64,000 nt of DNA from Lineus longissimus (taxonomy: Eukaryota; Nemertea; Pilidiophora; Heteronemertea; Lineidae). The stretch spans positions 7,505,001 to 7,569,000 of the forward strand of contig NC_088326.1 in the NCBI RefSeq assembly GCF_910592395.1, written 5' to 3'. Under the pieces are notes generated by a model, which saw nothing but the letters and a program-made list of their open reading frames with translations, was not told where the DNA came from and did not search any database. Positions 21,394 through 33,630 of the stretch are shown one piece after another. The stretch's first letter is position 1; each line of letters begins with the position of its first letter. The position numbers were made by a program, and so were the translations under genes.

Positions 21394-23897
21394 TCACCGC
21401 TGCGCTTGAACTTTGGTCAGCTGCACAGTGTCAGAAGCGTGAGGAAGAACCAGTGTCAGACATTTCACATCTGTGGCCTATAAAATAAGAAATCTAATAA
21501 ATTTCTGATCCGTATGTCCAGATTGCAGGAGATGACTTTCCACTGCTCTGAAAGCTCGAGACGCGTAGAAAATCATCAAGTGCACTCTGGATACTCGGAT
21601 CAGACACGCAGGAGCGCAGTTTTCTATTTATCATATACCATAAATATTTTCATTAACACATAAATGTTTCATGCATTTTTGCCAATTTCTCCTTTGAAAG
21701 ACCTTTAAAACCAGGACTTAACAAACGATTTTACTTTTTAGATACACATTGCCATTGGCTCCATGTATCACAAATGTGACCAATCAGAGCACATGTAAAT
21801 GATAACAAAGCCTTGTGTATCACGTTATGCATGAAGTAACAGTCAGTCAACCTAGACCTTGAAGAACTTGATGCATGGAGATAAGGTTTCAAAATTTCAA
21901 AATGGCCGTCCTGTAAGTTAGGAGTGAGGCCAGACATAAGGCCTTTTCCGGACCCAATTCTCAGAAACCACAGGACAGCAAACGGGGGGGGGGGGGGGGG
22001 GGGAAATCTCTTCTTTTTTCCTGCACACTTGAGTTTCTAGCCAATGGGAAAGCGTTTCTTTCTACCACTGAAACTGAAAGTGTATAAAAATCAGAATTTA
22101 CAATACATACTAGGTATTATCAAATCAAAGAAACTTCTAGTACCCCTGTCTGTATAGTGCCAAGAAGCAATTTACTAACTAAAGATATTTTTCGGCAAAA
22201 CATATATCATTCTAGTCTGAAAGTGGTTTTAACCATTTTGTAATTGAGGCGGCACGTGTCCCAAATATTGTACCTCAAGTTAGAATCCGTGGATCTGACA
22301 AGCTGAACGCTGTCATGTGAGCAGGCAACATTTCTAGTTCCTTCTGCTCATGATGGTGCTGGTAATGGGAAAATGTCTGAAAAATGGAAAAGTAATGTAT
22401 AATGACTAGAGAAAGAAATATCCAATCCAGACTTTTTCCAGCCTCCATTCCAGTCCAAGGTGGAGGCTAATTGCAGTGCCTCTGCAACTCTTACCAAATG
22501 ATTGTGGAAAAATACATGTAGACCCTGACAAAATCTAGTGCTAAAATATTTTTTAGTAGTGCCGCTGGTACTTTCAATTCATCACCTGTACCATATAATG
22601 CCTAACTGGCATAAGTTTATTAAATAATATTTCAAAGAACATGAACCAGTCAGTTTCTAAAGTGATATTAAATATGGAAAACACGGGCACAAATAATTAT
22701 ACTTTAATAAGACTAATCAGAGGATGTTTCAAATATGGAAGAGTACTCAACAAACCTTTCCTTAGTATGGAAACAAGTTTCCTTTTCCCCTGGTGTTCCA
22801 TTTCCTCAGGCCGTTGTGTCACCCCTACTTTCCTGAAAAAAGAACAACATCAACAAGAGACAGGTTTCGAGGTCATCTCAAATCACACAATCAAGTATGG
22901 GTGTAGCAACCACAGGGCAAAATTTTGCCTTTATAATTCATTCATTATTGGAATTTTTCTAAAAAGAGTAAATTGAGAGAATTCTTCTCCTTTTTAAATT
23001 TTGAGGTTTGGTCGACTAGAACCGAAGTTATGGGGTTCACAAGTTTGGCAGTTAAGGCCGTTTGTGAACTCGCGGCCTTAGGTAAATACAATGGAAAATG
23101 CATTACAGGTGGAAAGGGCCTATGGCACCTATTTTTCTTGAAAATGATAGGAAAACTGTTCTGATTTTGTTACCGAACATGTTTGTGATATGAAAGTTGG
23201 CACACCATAGTATTTTTCCGTGCCGAAGATGATGCCGCACACCATTTTTTGATTGGACGCCAGTTTTGAACTTAATTTGCATATTTTATGAGCTAATTCG
23301 CATAATTTTAATGGTTATCAGCATTTATTCCACTTACAGTGATAACATACACAATCACCTGACAAAATAAAAACAACCTAGGGTGATATTTACATAGTTC
23401 ATGACCCTGACGCATATTTTCCATTTTCAGTTACAGTTTATAAATCCAAAATGGCCGCCAAAATTTCAAAATGGCCGCCAATACTACCGAACACAGGAAT
23501 AACCGGTACCAAGGCATGTAATATATCAAATCGAAGCTAATGAAATGAAGAGAGAGAATAAAACTATTATTATCGCGTCCCCGGATGAAAATAGAGATAG
23601 CTGCCATCACAAATTCAAGATGGCCGTCATCGCCGGACACCCGATTCAGTGATTCATGCCAAAATTTAGAATGACCGGAACCATAGCGTGTGATATATCA
23701 TTTTGAAGCATTTCTAAAGCAGAATGATCTTCTTGCTGTTTTAACTGCTCAAAGTAAAAGACAAGATGGCTATCCTCTGAAATTCAAAATACTGTCAGCT
23801 GTAGCGCATTTGTGTATTAGAAGAGCCACGGAGAACTGCTAGCAAAAACTTACAATCATTAATTCTCATCTGTCTCTACATGATGACCTACAGAAAG
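21394..23897. other. No gene seen; poly-G run
   Basis: A run of 20 Gs spans 21984-22003. Short direct repeats of AAATGGCCGCCAA occur near 23447-23480, with related words (GATGGCCGTC) near 23620. No supported coding region. Confidence 0.4.
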
Positions 23898-26800
23898 CTA
23901 CCACTTTCTGTAGGTCTTAAGGCCTATATATGCCTGCTGGATTTTAGATGCACTTGGGAATGGGATCCTCCACCTCCTTCCCCCTGCAGTGGGTTCTGGT
24001 ATGCAGGAGGAGCCTATTGCAAGAACATCAGCTCGGATGACGTCAGCTATATCTGGGTTTGCAGGTCTTACAAATTCTCCGACCTTCCCTGCAGGTTTCA
24101 AGAAGTTGGCTGTCACACCGTCTTTGGAGCTGACTTTTTCTATGCATCCTGAAAAGATAAGCAGGAGATATCTGAACATCAACTGAGTGAATAGGATCCG
24201 AGAATAAATCAATGTCAGCTCAAGACCAGTTTTCTTGTAATTCAATGTCTTCATCTAAACTAGTACAGTGTATCTAACTATCTTCACATTCATCTAAAAA
24301 TATCTTAAATGTAAATCTGACAACTTACCTGGATACCAATTTTCTACATAGGCTACTGCAATCCATTGATTCAGTTTGAATTCTTCAGTTGGTGGCTCTG
24401 GGCATTGAATTGCTCTCTTGGTACGCTTGGTCTTAGTCTTGGTTTGTTTATTAAGTGTCTGTTTCTGAGCAGTTGTCCCTTTCTTTCGTGCACGTGTAGC
24501 TGCTGCCTTCTTTACAAGTCTCTTTGCAATTTTTTTCTCAAGTTTCTTTGCTTTGAACAGTTCATCATGAATCTGAATTTTGACAGACGTTTCTTGTTCC
24601 TTGTGTTTTGCGCGAAGTTTTTTGCCATGTTTTCTTGCAGCTTTCCAGATTTTCTTCCTATGTTTTTCTGACAGATTTTTAAGCCACACTCTAATTGCAC
24701 ATCTGTTTCTTTTCAGGATTTCCACACTACTGTGGTAGTGCAGAGAAGCATTTGGGCGACGCCTGATACTCGAGTCATAGTCTCCAAAATGGTGCTCACA
24801 TCCCAGGTTATTGACATGAGCAAATGATGTCCGCTGTAGATCTATCTCTGAGGGTTCAGAACCATACAATCCTTCCGGTAGAAAGTCTGCTAACTGTTTA
24901 TCGATGGTCTTCACGAATGCAGCACAGATCAATTTCAGTACTCTACACACAAGGTCGTGCTGTCCCTCAGGCACTTTGAAAACTCTGTCAAACAGAAAAT
25001 CCTGTTCAACTGGGAGAGAGTCAAGAAGATTCGCATCACCTAGTAGCACTGAAGGGTCCGTAGAACATCTGTGAAGCAAATTTCTCAAGGGCTGAATCAC
25101 CTTATAAAGTTCAAGATATTTCACACTCTCTCCTTTCTTAGTGCCAGTGAGAATCCAATACGGCCTGGTGACTTTTACAAAGATTATCCCAAGGGCGTGG
25201 AGGAGCGTCACAATAATGTCACATTTCAGATCAGCAAGAACGGCTTGAAGTTTCTTGTTAGGCTTTTCAACAGCTTCCAAAACCTTGATGAAGTCTGAGC
25301 GATGGGCAACAATTTGTGCTGCTACTGCGAATAGTCCATTAAATCGGTTGTCCTTGTAGCTTTCAATACAGGATTTTATATTCTCATGTTGACAGTGTGC
25401 CTCCCATTTGTCACGCAACCCAAGGTAGTCCCCCTCTGGCCCGAATATTTGGGATGCTGACAGTGCTATCCGCTCAACCGCAGGTTTGGATTTCCAGTCT
25501 TTGAACATGTCCTTTCCTTTCATTCCAAGGCCATGACCAAGTTCTTCTGAAATTTCAGCTTCAAGAGGCTTCAGTGCTGCAACTGTATTGGAATGAAACC
25601 CCAAGAGCACATGCACACTGCAGTGAAAACTGTGGACAGTCTGCTGGTCCTCATCCGTTTGTAATGTCTCCTGCTTCCATTCATTAAGAAGTCTATTGCT
25701 CTTTTTCTCATTAGCGGCTCTGTCACTCATGAAATAGCTAAGTTTTTTTAGTCCATGCTCCTCAATAAAGGATTCTGATGTCAGACCAGTGTCATCATGT
25801 GCCTGCATTTCAGCTATTTCCGTTAAAGCGTCCTTTGAGGTACCAGCAATAGCCTCGCCTGTCTCGTGGGCCACTCTGGTAAAACCAAGGCTAATGATAT
25901 CTCCGGAACTCAGAGTGATGGAAGTGTCCAAAATTTTCCTTTTTTTACGAGTCGTTCCATCTTTGCACAAACCCCAATTCGTACTCTCCTTGAGCTGCTC
26001 CGCAATAAAGCGTTTGGCTACATATTGACCTTCATCTGATATGGCTCGTACAGTAGAAGGATTTGGGACATCAGCTTTTTGAAGGTGTCGACCTGCAATG
26101 TATTGGCTCACACAGATGATAACCTGTGGTACTTTGTCATTTGCCACCTCTAAGCCAGTCAACTCCATTACACACATTCGAACATTTTCACTGTAACAAC
26201 CAGACTTATCCTTCTAGTCAGGAAATGTCTCGTGCTCAGGATCGTGGACTGATTCAAGGTACATTATCTGATCATCTTTTTCCTTCAATTTTTTTTTCAG
26301 TTGTGTGTTAGTTTCTGTGCTGTGTAGGCCCAATGTTCTGTTTGATTTCAATATTGCTACCTTCCGTTTGAAATGGTTTCTGGATTTACGTGCTTTGATT
26401 AGTTTGTTTTTCAACTGTCCTACAGCATTTATTTGGTCATTTAAAAACTGCTGATGAGCAAGGGCCCCGTCTTCTGTCAGTTGCTCTAACTTTACAGTGA
26501 GTCCTGCAATTTCATCATCTTTTTCACGAAGTTCTTTAGAGGTTATCTTAAACTGTTCAGCCCTAGTTTTCGCTAACTTGTCTCTTTTTCTTACATTCCG
26601 AGGATTGAAGTGACCCACTATTTTCTTTATTTTGTTGTAGTCCTCCTTTAGTGTTGATATTTTTGTTTCTAGTGTACGAATTCTGCGTTGCTTTTGAATT
26701 ATTTCAAAGGTCAGTTCATTTTTTTGCTTCATTGGTTCTAGCTCCGTATGTCCATGACCTCTGACGGCTCTGTGTGTTATATCTGGCAGTTGTACTTCCC

Positions 26801-27269
26801 CTACATCAACCGTGTTAACATCGGATACAAAGGAAACTTCCTCGATGTCTGGCTGTGAATGATTGTCCAGACCATCATCACCACCACCTGCATCAACATA
26901 AACATCTACTTTCCTGACAGTCCGGAAATCAAAGAATGTATCATCTAGTTCATTTGCTTTTTCTTTCTGCTTTTTACTGAGCAAAGTTTTCCTTTTTTGA
27001 AATAAAAGATCTACCCTTTTCCGCACTTTCTCTAAGTCTGCCTGGCCTCTGTTGGCCAAAGGACAAAGTTTCTCAAACCACTTAATGAATACTTTTGTGA
27101 GTAAACCCTTCACTTTAACATACTTGTATAGTTCAAATAAAAGCCCCATAGTGAAGTGGTCAAGATCCATAGGCTGAAGGTCACTGCTATGAAGATCCTC
27201 AATGGTGATCTTTGCAGCCTCAGTATGAGCTCCGAGGTAGGTCTTTTCCATTTTCTCAGCAACCATCAA
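23898..27269 (-). CDS. F2 family: coiled-coil / transposase-like / C-terminal WYPG-domain gene with one in-frame stop
   Basis: Two exons are visible: 24329-27269 and 23898-24148. The donor CCAG|GTAAGT and acceptor CTTTTCAG|GATGCA join in phase 1 to give 1063 codons plus a stop, interrupted only by a TAG at 26214-26216. A further intron acceptor (CCTTTCAG) lies just upstream of 27290, so the true start is probably in an earlier exon; the first ATG here is at 27264-27266. Layout: an N-terminal helical region; a Lys/Glu-rich coiled coil (about residues 180-350); a central domain with CKDGTTRKKRKILD, YFMSDRAANEKKSNRLLNEW, FHCSVHVLLGFHS and CEHHFGDYDSS; a very basic Lys-rich stretch; then WIAVAYVENWYPG, continued in exon 2 by VTANFLKP and further blocks. 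The Asp, Asp, His and Glu motifs suggest an RNase H-fold transposase of hAT-like type, and the tail a small beta-barrel reader-like domain. Both are inferences. I recall similar proteins in coral genomes. Confidence 0.6.
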
Positions 27270-30162
27270 CAGAACACAAATGGAAGTCTGAAAGGTAATA
27301 GGTAAACTGTTTATTAAAGTTAAACAATATAAGCACTGAGCTTGTTTTCACTCATTTCCCTTAGTTAAATGGATCACCGGATACAGCCTGGAATTCCACT
27401 GCCACAATTATGACCTGGGAATCTATCCATTGAACCAAGTCAATGGAGAGACTAGCCTCCTTATGTAAGGCAATCTCACAAGCTGAACCTGAAGCCCAAC
27501 TGCCATCATGTTAACCTGCCTAAGCTGGTACAAGATGGTGTAACCAAAGGGCAAGTGATCCAGTTTTATTTCAAGAATCATTCTAATTATATAGTAATGT
27601 TCTCCTACATTAATTACATATTGGCCCAGAAAGGGTCAATTAATGCTCAACTTATTTAATGCACACTAGGAGAAGTGATAATGAAAATATTGTACACCAT
27701 ACCAGTAAATATGATCAAGTAATGTTTTAATAAATAGTGGGTTAATCACATCTGGTATTGGCTCAGAAAGGGTCAATACTCAATTCATTTCATAGATGGC
27801 ATTTGGAAATCATTTAATTGTAACACTAAGAACCCTCTAAAAGATTCATCAAAAGCATCAAAGGTGTGGAGAATTGAATTAATGGTTTAAAAAGTAGAAC
27901 CATCTCATAAATTGAATTTCCCGCCCTCAAACGCAATGAAAACGAAACCCAATTAACTTGTCAACATGAGCACATGTCATGCAACGAAGTGGCCACGAGG
28001 TGCTAAATATAGAAATTTACGACGTCACTGCCAATCAGCGCGTCGCTAGAGATCATGTGACAACACATCGTCATGGAGCGTGACGTCATTGGGAATGTTC
28101 GGGAATGCTCAATAGTTAGGACTTAGAATTTGTGCGGAAGGGATATTTCATCCAGTTAATCGAGGGGGTAAATCTTTACCAATTTTTATGATCAGGGTGT
28201 CATTTTAAAATATGGAATCTCTATTTTGATGGCAGGTAACTGCGTTTGAGTCTCTCGCAAGATTTAATAGATTTTTTTAACATTTTGTTCACATCATTAT
28301 TGCTCCGCTTTCGAGCAGCCGATCATTTTCGCAATTGCGCCGGAGTTAATGTCATACCTTATTCTGATTGGATGGAAGATTTCATCTCTATTGGTACATC
28401 AGGAGCCCCTCGCATTTTCAATCGAAATTTGGTGTGCGGGACATCCCGGTTCTACGGGACCGGATCGTTGAAAATGGCGTCTTCGAGATGTAAACAAACC
28501 GATGACGCAAGTTCAGCTTGCGATTGTAACTGCTACGAGCGGAATAATTCATCAAACCAAATATGATATGAAAGTATATTATCGACTTTATTTCATACAT
28601 ATGATTTTAAGCACATTGAATGATAATTTACGGAACCAAAATCATTTACGCATAGCAAACTCTCGCGGCTCTTCTAACATGCTCAAATACACACAGCTGA
28701 CTACAGTGCGATACACGCTACGTCGCGGTTGCTATGCAAAGTCAATCAACGCAACTAAAGAACACAAAAACTTAAACAAGTGTCAACATATTCAGCACAT
28801 TCTGGCAAGGCCTAGTATTATACTAAGTCTAAGTCATAATATTGTCCCCCCCTCGAAGCAGATTGTGTAGCAGACTTAAATCTCTAGCTCCAGACCACTG
28901 TGACTTCATCTTCACTGGTCCTAACTGTAAAATATCTTCACTGATAATAGTAGAACTGATGACTCTCACTGTGATACTTGAAGCATTTCAACCGTCAAGA
29001 AAGGAAAAGGGCCAGGGGGGTCGGCCCCCACAGTACAACTTCCTATGATCTAAATCAAACAATCGGTCATCCTGTTTGTTGTTAGATTGAGATTACGCAA
29101 TACAATCTTCACCACATGAGGCCAGACAAAAGGTCGGTCGGTGGGTGTTTTTCTGGTACCCTGATAATGGGGGTTTAAGATCTTCCGCGTGTGCCCGCTG
29201 TTTTCATACCCTTTGCCGGCTGTTTTCGTTCAGGGACCGGTTATATCCCTTTCTAGTTCTCCCCCCCCCCTGGATGCCTACATACTGGGCTGCATGTGTA
29301 TGCTGTAAGATGTAAGGGCCTAGACCTATGCATACAATATGCATACGATATGCAGGCCTCATATCATGCACACTTCAGTGCATGTACATGAAAGATGCAT
29401 TAGAGCAAGGCCTACACTGTGTGACTTTCAAGGTCATCAAGGTCATGAAGAAAAGTCTTGTAATTGTCCACAGATGGTTGCTTATGCACATTTGACTGGG
29501 TGTTTATGGTATACATTTCAGATGCAGATATGCCAACACTTTGCCTGCCATCATAAACGAAAGGTTTATTCAATCTTATCATCAATAACATACAGCAGAA
29601 ACCCTATTTAAAAAGCCGCCATTTTAACGGAAAGGGTGCAATGGGCATGCTCAATAAATAGAAAAAGGTGTATCATGTTTTGATCATCCATCTAAACTTC
29701 GCAGACATTGATCAATGTTCATGAAATCCCAGATTTGAAATCATGGGTACCCTAAATAAAATCGTATCATTCGGATTTTTCCGATCACCTAACCATAAAA
29801 CCACTAGATATATTGTAACATAAGGATTATTTCTAATTCCGGTACACATTTTGGAAGGAAAAAATTGGCACAAGATTGCAAGAAATTGATGCTTTTCGAT
29901 GAGCTTACACTGAAAACGACCAGCTAATCAGCCATCTTGTTCGTTCAGTTTGATTACAAAGTTCAGAGAAGATGGCAGCACCTTACGGTACCATGGAATC
30001 GTCTGCTTCAAAGCCAATGAAATAGTTCGGGCCGGAAATGAAATGCGACAGCTCTGATATCTGGCGACCGTCAGTGAAACTGACAGATGCGTCTTCGTGA
30101 AATCTGGTCCTTCACAGCGCTGTGCTTCTCCGAAATTTAGCAAACCGGCCTATTTCGTGCTC
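27270..30162. other. No supported gene; upstream of F2
   Basis: Any first exon or promoter of F2 would lie here. CRE-like TGACGTCA-related words occur near 28020 and 28081. No coding region could be supported. A C run lies at about 29262-29271. Confidence 0.4.
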
Positions 30163-31660
30163 TCAGTCATTGTCACTCTCATTCTCAGACTCAAAATCCT
30201 CATCACTCTCACTGCTGCATTCACTTTCACTGGCGTCATCTGGACCAGCTTCTTCTCGGTCTAGGATGTCTGCCAGTCTTGGGGGGAGAGCATCTCCTTC
30301 ATACCACTTGGGTTCAATGCGGTCTCCAACAATCAGCCATCCATTGTCTTCTGTGGGGGAAGGGACTTCAGGGTTCTGAACGTGGGCACGTTTCCATATT
30401 GCTACCTGATAATTTACACGGTTGATATGTTCCCGAAGACGGTAGTTGATAAAGCTTGGAATCAGTGAAACCTTGGAAACACTGATAAACCTTGGAATAT
30501 TCAATGTAAACCATGGAATCACTGTGCAAATAGCGCGGGAAATCGGGTGCGTTCCTTTTACGATTTATACCCTCCCAACTGGCAGTCTCGTCCCAGCTGA
30601 CTTTATTGATAGCAATTTGCCAGTTAGTTCAGAAGCCAACATTTTTAATGTGGAGGATGACGTCATCAATTGGCAATGCGCTGTGGTCGTTAAAATATTT
30701 TATTTCTCTTCAATGGAAGCAAAAATTAGTTTTTATGATTGTTTTGTATTCCATAGACGATAAAGTATTATGCTCGGTACTAGATGCACGAGATCATAGG
30801 ACAAACACACACGTGAATAAAAAAACCGCTTAGAACTGGTGACGTCACAAAGATCTCTGCATCCCTCGATGCGTACTGGAAGATGTAAGAAATCGCTCAC
30901 GGCGAAGGAAATTTTCATCCGCAAACTTCGGTAATAAACATACATGACTAGGCTTCTTTTATTCATCGTTTGTTATAAAATATCAGTCAATCATAGACAA
31001 TTAGGCCTAGACATAGTCGTCAACCTTATCCATGCATAATGCATGACAGGCCCCCAATTTTCTCTGTATCACCCTGTATGAACAGACCGATCCGTAGTTC
31101 AAATAGGCCCCGCGTGGTGGTGGCGTATTTATAAGCGGAGCGCTATTGGTTCATATTATGGGTGTGTGGTGGGCGTGTCTTCCCATATTTGGGAGATCAG
31201 TACTGTACACTGGAGGCGAGGTACAACTGAGTTGTTCTAAAATATAGACTATTGAATCGGATATGCGACAGATTTCTAAATTACCATAAAATTCCGATCT
31301 GATCATGTAAGAATAAGCTCCAAATGTTGATTCGTAACCACGTTAGGTTCGAATGGCATTATTTCATGTTTTTATGCATTTTTAGGACTGATTCCAAGGT
31401 TTATCACTGGTTCCAAGGTTTCACTGATTCCAAGCTTTATCAACTACCCCCGAAGACACACTCTTTGGGGTGGCATGGTTGTCAAGTCAACGTTTTAATT
31501 GTGTTTGAGTTCCTGGACAGTGCCGCCACATCTTTCGCTCAACATTGCACAAAGAAGTTCATTGACTCCGTGCACCTTCCCAGACTTCTGTTGGTCGTCG
31601 CGAGAGCAGACCCTTATTGTCAGGTTCTGTCATTATGTTTGTGGCAGCATGTGCCTAGCA
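30163..31660 (-). pseudogene. F3 family, C-terminal fragment (copy B), split by a MITE
   Basis: The C-terminal end at 30163-30431 reads EHINRVNYQVAIWKRAH, then PEVPSPTEDNGW, and finishes in an acidic Ser/Glu/Asp tail. This matches the end of F3-type proteins, where an RANYQ.AIW motif and a P.P...GHGW-like motif are typical. The preceding part lies beyond the MITE at 31458-31660 and reads, with stops and a frameshift, through VNELLCAMLSERCGG to TTMPPQRVCLR. Removing the 1008 bp MITE and one copy of the 9 bp duplication joins VCLR to EHIN in frame. The rest of the protein is absent here. Confidence 0.6.
30441..31448. mobile_element. MITE family M1, copy 1 (1008 bp)
   Basis: The ends are GGTAGTTGATAAAGCTTGGA and its inverse, CAAGCTTTATCAACTACC. 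The terminal repeats hold several TTGGAA/TTCCAA words. The 9 bp target duplication CCCGAAGAC is at 30432-30440 and 31449-31457. A second copy, inverted, is at 55078-56066. Long terminal repeats with an 8-9 bp duplication suggest a non-autonomous Mutator- or hAT-type element. No ORF of its own. Confidence 0.75.
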
Positions 31661-32880
31661 ACCATGCCTAGCAACGGGCATTTTACACTAAAAAATATCT
31701 TTAAAATCATTTTTTTTAAAATTTGGTTCCGAGGAATTGTTTGCAGTACATTCAGCCTCTTTGTCACCAATTTTGAGACAAATCGGAGTAAAAGTGTAGA
31801 CGCTGAATCGATTTGTTTCAGGTCCGTTTAGCGACTATGAATGAAGATAGTTTTAGCCCTAGGATGCTCGGCAGTTGTTGAATTGAAATGCAAATTGCGT
31901 TGCCAGTATTTGTCCTATTGTAATAAAACTTAAGTTTTCATTAAAGTTCGTTATCTTGTTCATTAAGTCTTTCGTCTCATGTAAAATGCGAAATGAATAA
32001 AATTATTAATTGGGAGCTCAAAATTGATGAGCGTGTGTACGTAGCATGCAGGAATGTTGTGCTGGCCAGCGAGCAGTATGGTGAGTTTCTTCACAAAGCT
32101 ACGTGTCTTTATCGATGATGTATGAAGAAACTACGAAGACCCAATGTAAGCAGTAATCTAATCTGTAATACTCTCAAATTTCAACGAAATCAATCAAGTA
32201 TTTGCCGAGAAATTAGAAATTACGCACAACTTTACAGGATCGCGTCAGCCATAATAATGACATTAATGTACATGCAAATGAGGACTGTCACTTGCTCGTC
32301 AATACCGAGCAGCTAATCACGTGGGCATAATTATGATAATAATAAGGTACAGCGGTGGAAAAATTCAAATTCAAATTCAAATTCTTTATTACTCTAAAAC
32401 GCTAAATAGTCTGGTTCTCTGACCTCGATCTCCGGGCTTTTGGTAGGGTTTAGGAACGGGTCAGGTAACAACAACCGTCTACAAATAACACGGCAGAAAA
32501 GAGGAGTGTTATTTTTAGATTCAGCCATTGTTGTAATTTCCCGAGCCAATTATCGTTTTACGGTCGAATTGAGCGCTGTATCTGTCCTAGGATTATGCAC
32601 TATTATTGAACACATCATTCTACACTGTAGAAATACCGGAATTACTCTTAAAATGCGCGATTACGGTTATTTTATGTTTCAGACAAAGGGGTTTCCCCAT
32701 ATAATGACGTCACTTTTAGCGATATTGTCATTTTCGCAAAAGTACGATTTGGGACGCTAAACCTTGACCGATTGCGTTGGTTTTTGCAGGATAGGTTGTT
32801 TATAATATTAAAAAAAATTAGGCATAAGAATTTTTGTGGAAATGGTGGTTTAAGCTATTGTTCTATTTATAGATTTTTGT
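31661..32880. other. No gene seen; AAATTC repeat tail
   Basis: A short AAATTC repeat at about 32363-32388 looks like the 3' tail of a minus-strand LINE or SINE. Otherwise no supported feature. Confidence 0.4.
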
Positions 32881-32889
32881 TATTGCCTG

Positions 32890-33630
32890 ACCTACGACAG
32901 CGAGAGTGAGGTCAGGAGCCCAGACTATAAAACGCCCACTAGGGGCCAACGGTTACATAAAATAATTACAAAATATACAATATAAAGTTACAGGGTATAC
33001 AAAATAAGATCACAAATATTTAAAGACAAAAACATAATAATGGAAATCAGGACAATATAGAGTTACGCAGTTTAAAGAACTCGTTGATAATCGCAGCAGA
33101 GGGAGGTGAAGGATTTTTCAGAAAAATTGTAGTCAGATCCGACAGAGACAGAAAATGGAGATCACTTCTATTACAACTGCAATGAGTTTTGCTGTTTTGA
33201 CGCATATTTAGGGCACACCGCAAGGAAGTGAAAATCATCCTCAACCTCCCCTGACTTGCAAACCTCACACTTTCTTAGACTACAGTGTCTCCCAGTTTTG
33301 ATTCTTAGACAATGGGCTTCCAGCATTAATTTTGTGATACAAGCCCTGTGTTTCACTGATTTAATATCATTTAAATATGTTTGAAGTTCAAATGAAAACA
33401 TATGATTACTATACATCGAGTTTTTTATTTGTTGCGATTTCACCAAAAATTTCATGTTGACAAATATCTCTAATCGTTTACTGGGCATTAGAGTATAATA
33501 TTTTCCAGTTATCCACATTAATATTCATTTGATCAAGCCATAGGTACCCCAACCAGGAGGAATTAAGAACAACATTTCCAAACTTTGGGGACGTTCTGGC
33601 ATCAACGCGACGACCCATATTCGCCTATAG
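32890..33630 (-). pseudogene. LINE fragment, RT C-terminus with zinc-knuckle-like motif
   Basis: The frame at 33171-33518 carries KHRACITKLMLEAHCLRIKTG, then CEVCKSGEVEDDFHFLAVCP. This is the CxxC...H...C pattern found at the end of many non-LTR reverse transcriptase proteins. A frameshift moves the rest (LSDLTTIFLKNPS and NEFFKLRNSILS) to another frame ending at 33047. Upstream coding to about 33630 (NVVLNSSWLGYLWLD) is also shifted. The 5' end abuts F3 sequence, so a truncated LINE inserted there. The family differs from the two CR1-like LINEs. Confidence 0.65.

Noticed and set aside
28246-28870. Overlapping plus-strand frames of 106 and 122 codons
   Set aside because: No recognisable motif, no splice context that joins them, and composition like the surrounding non-coding sequence.
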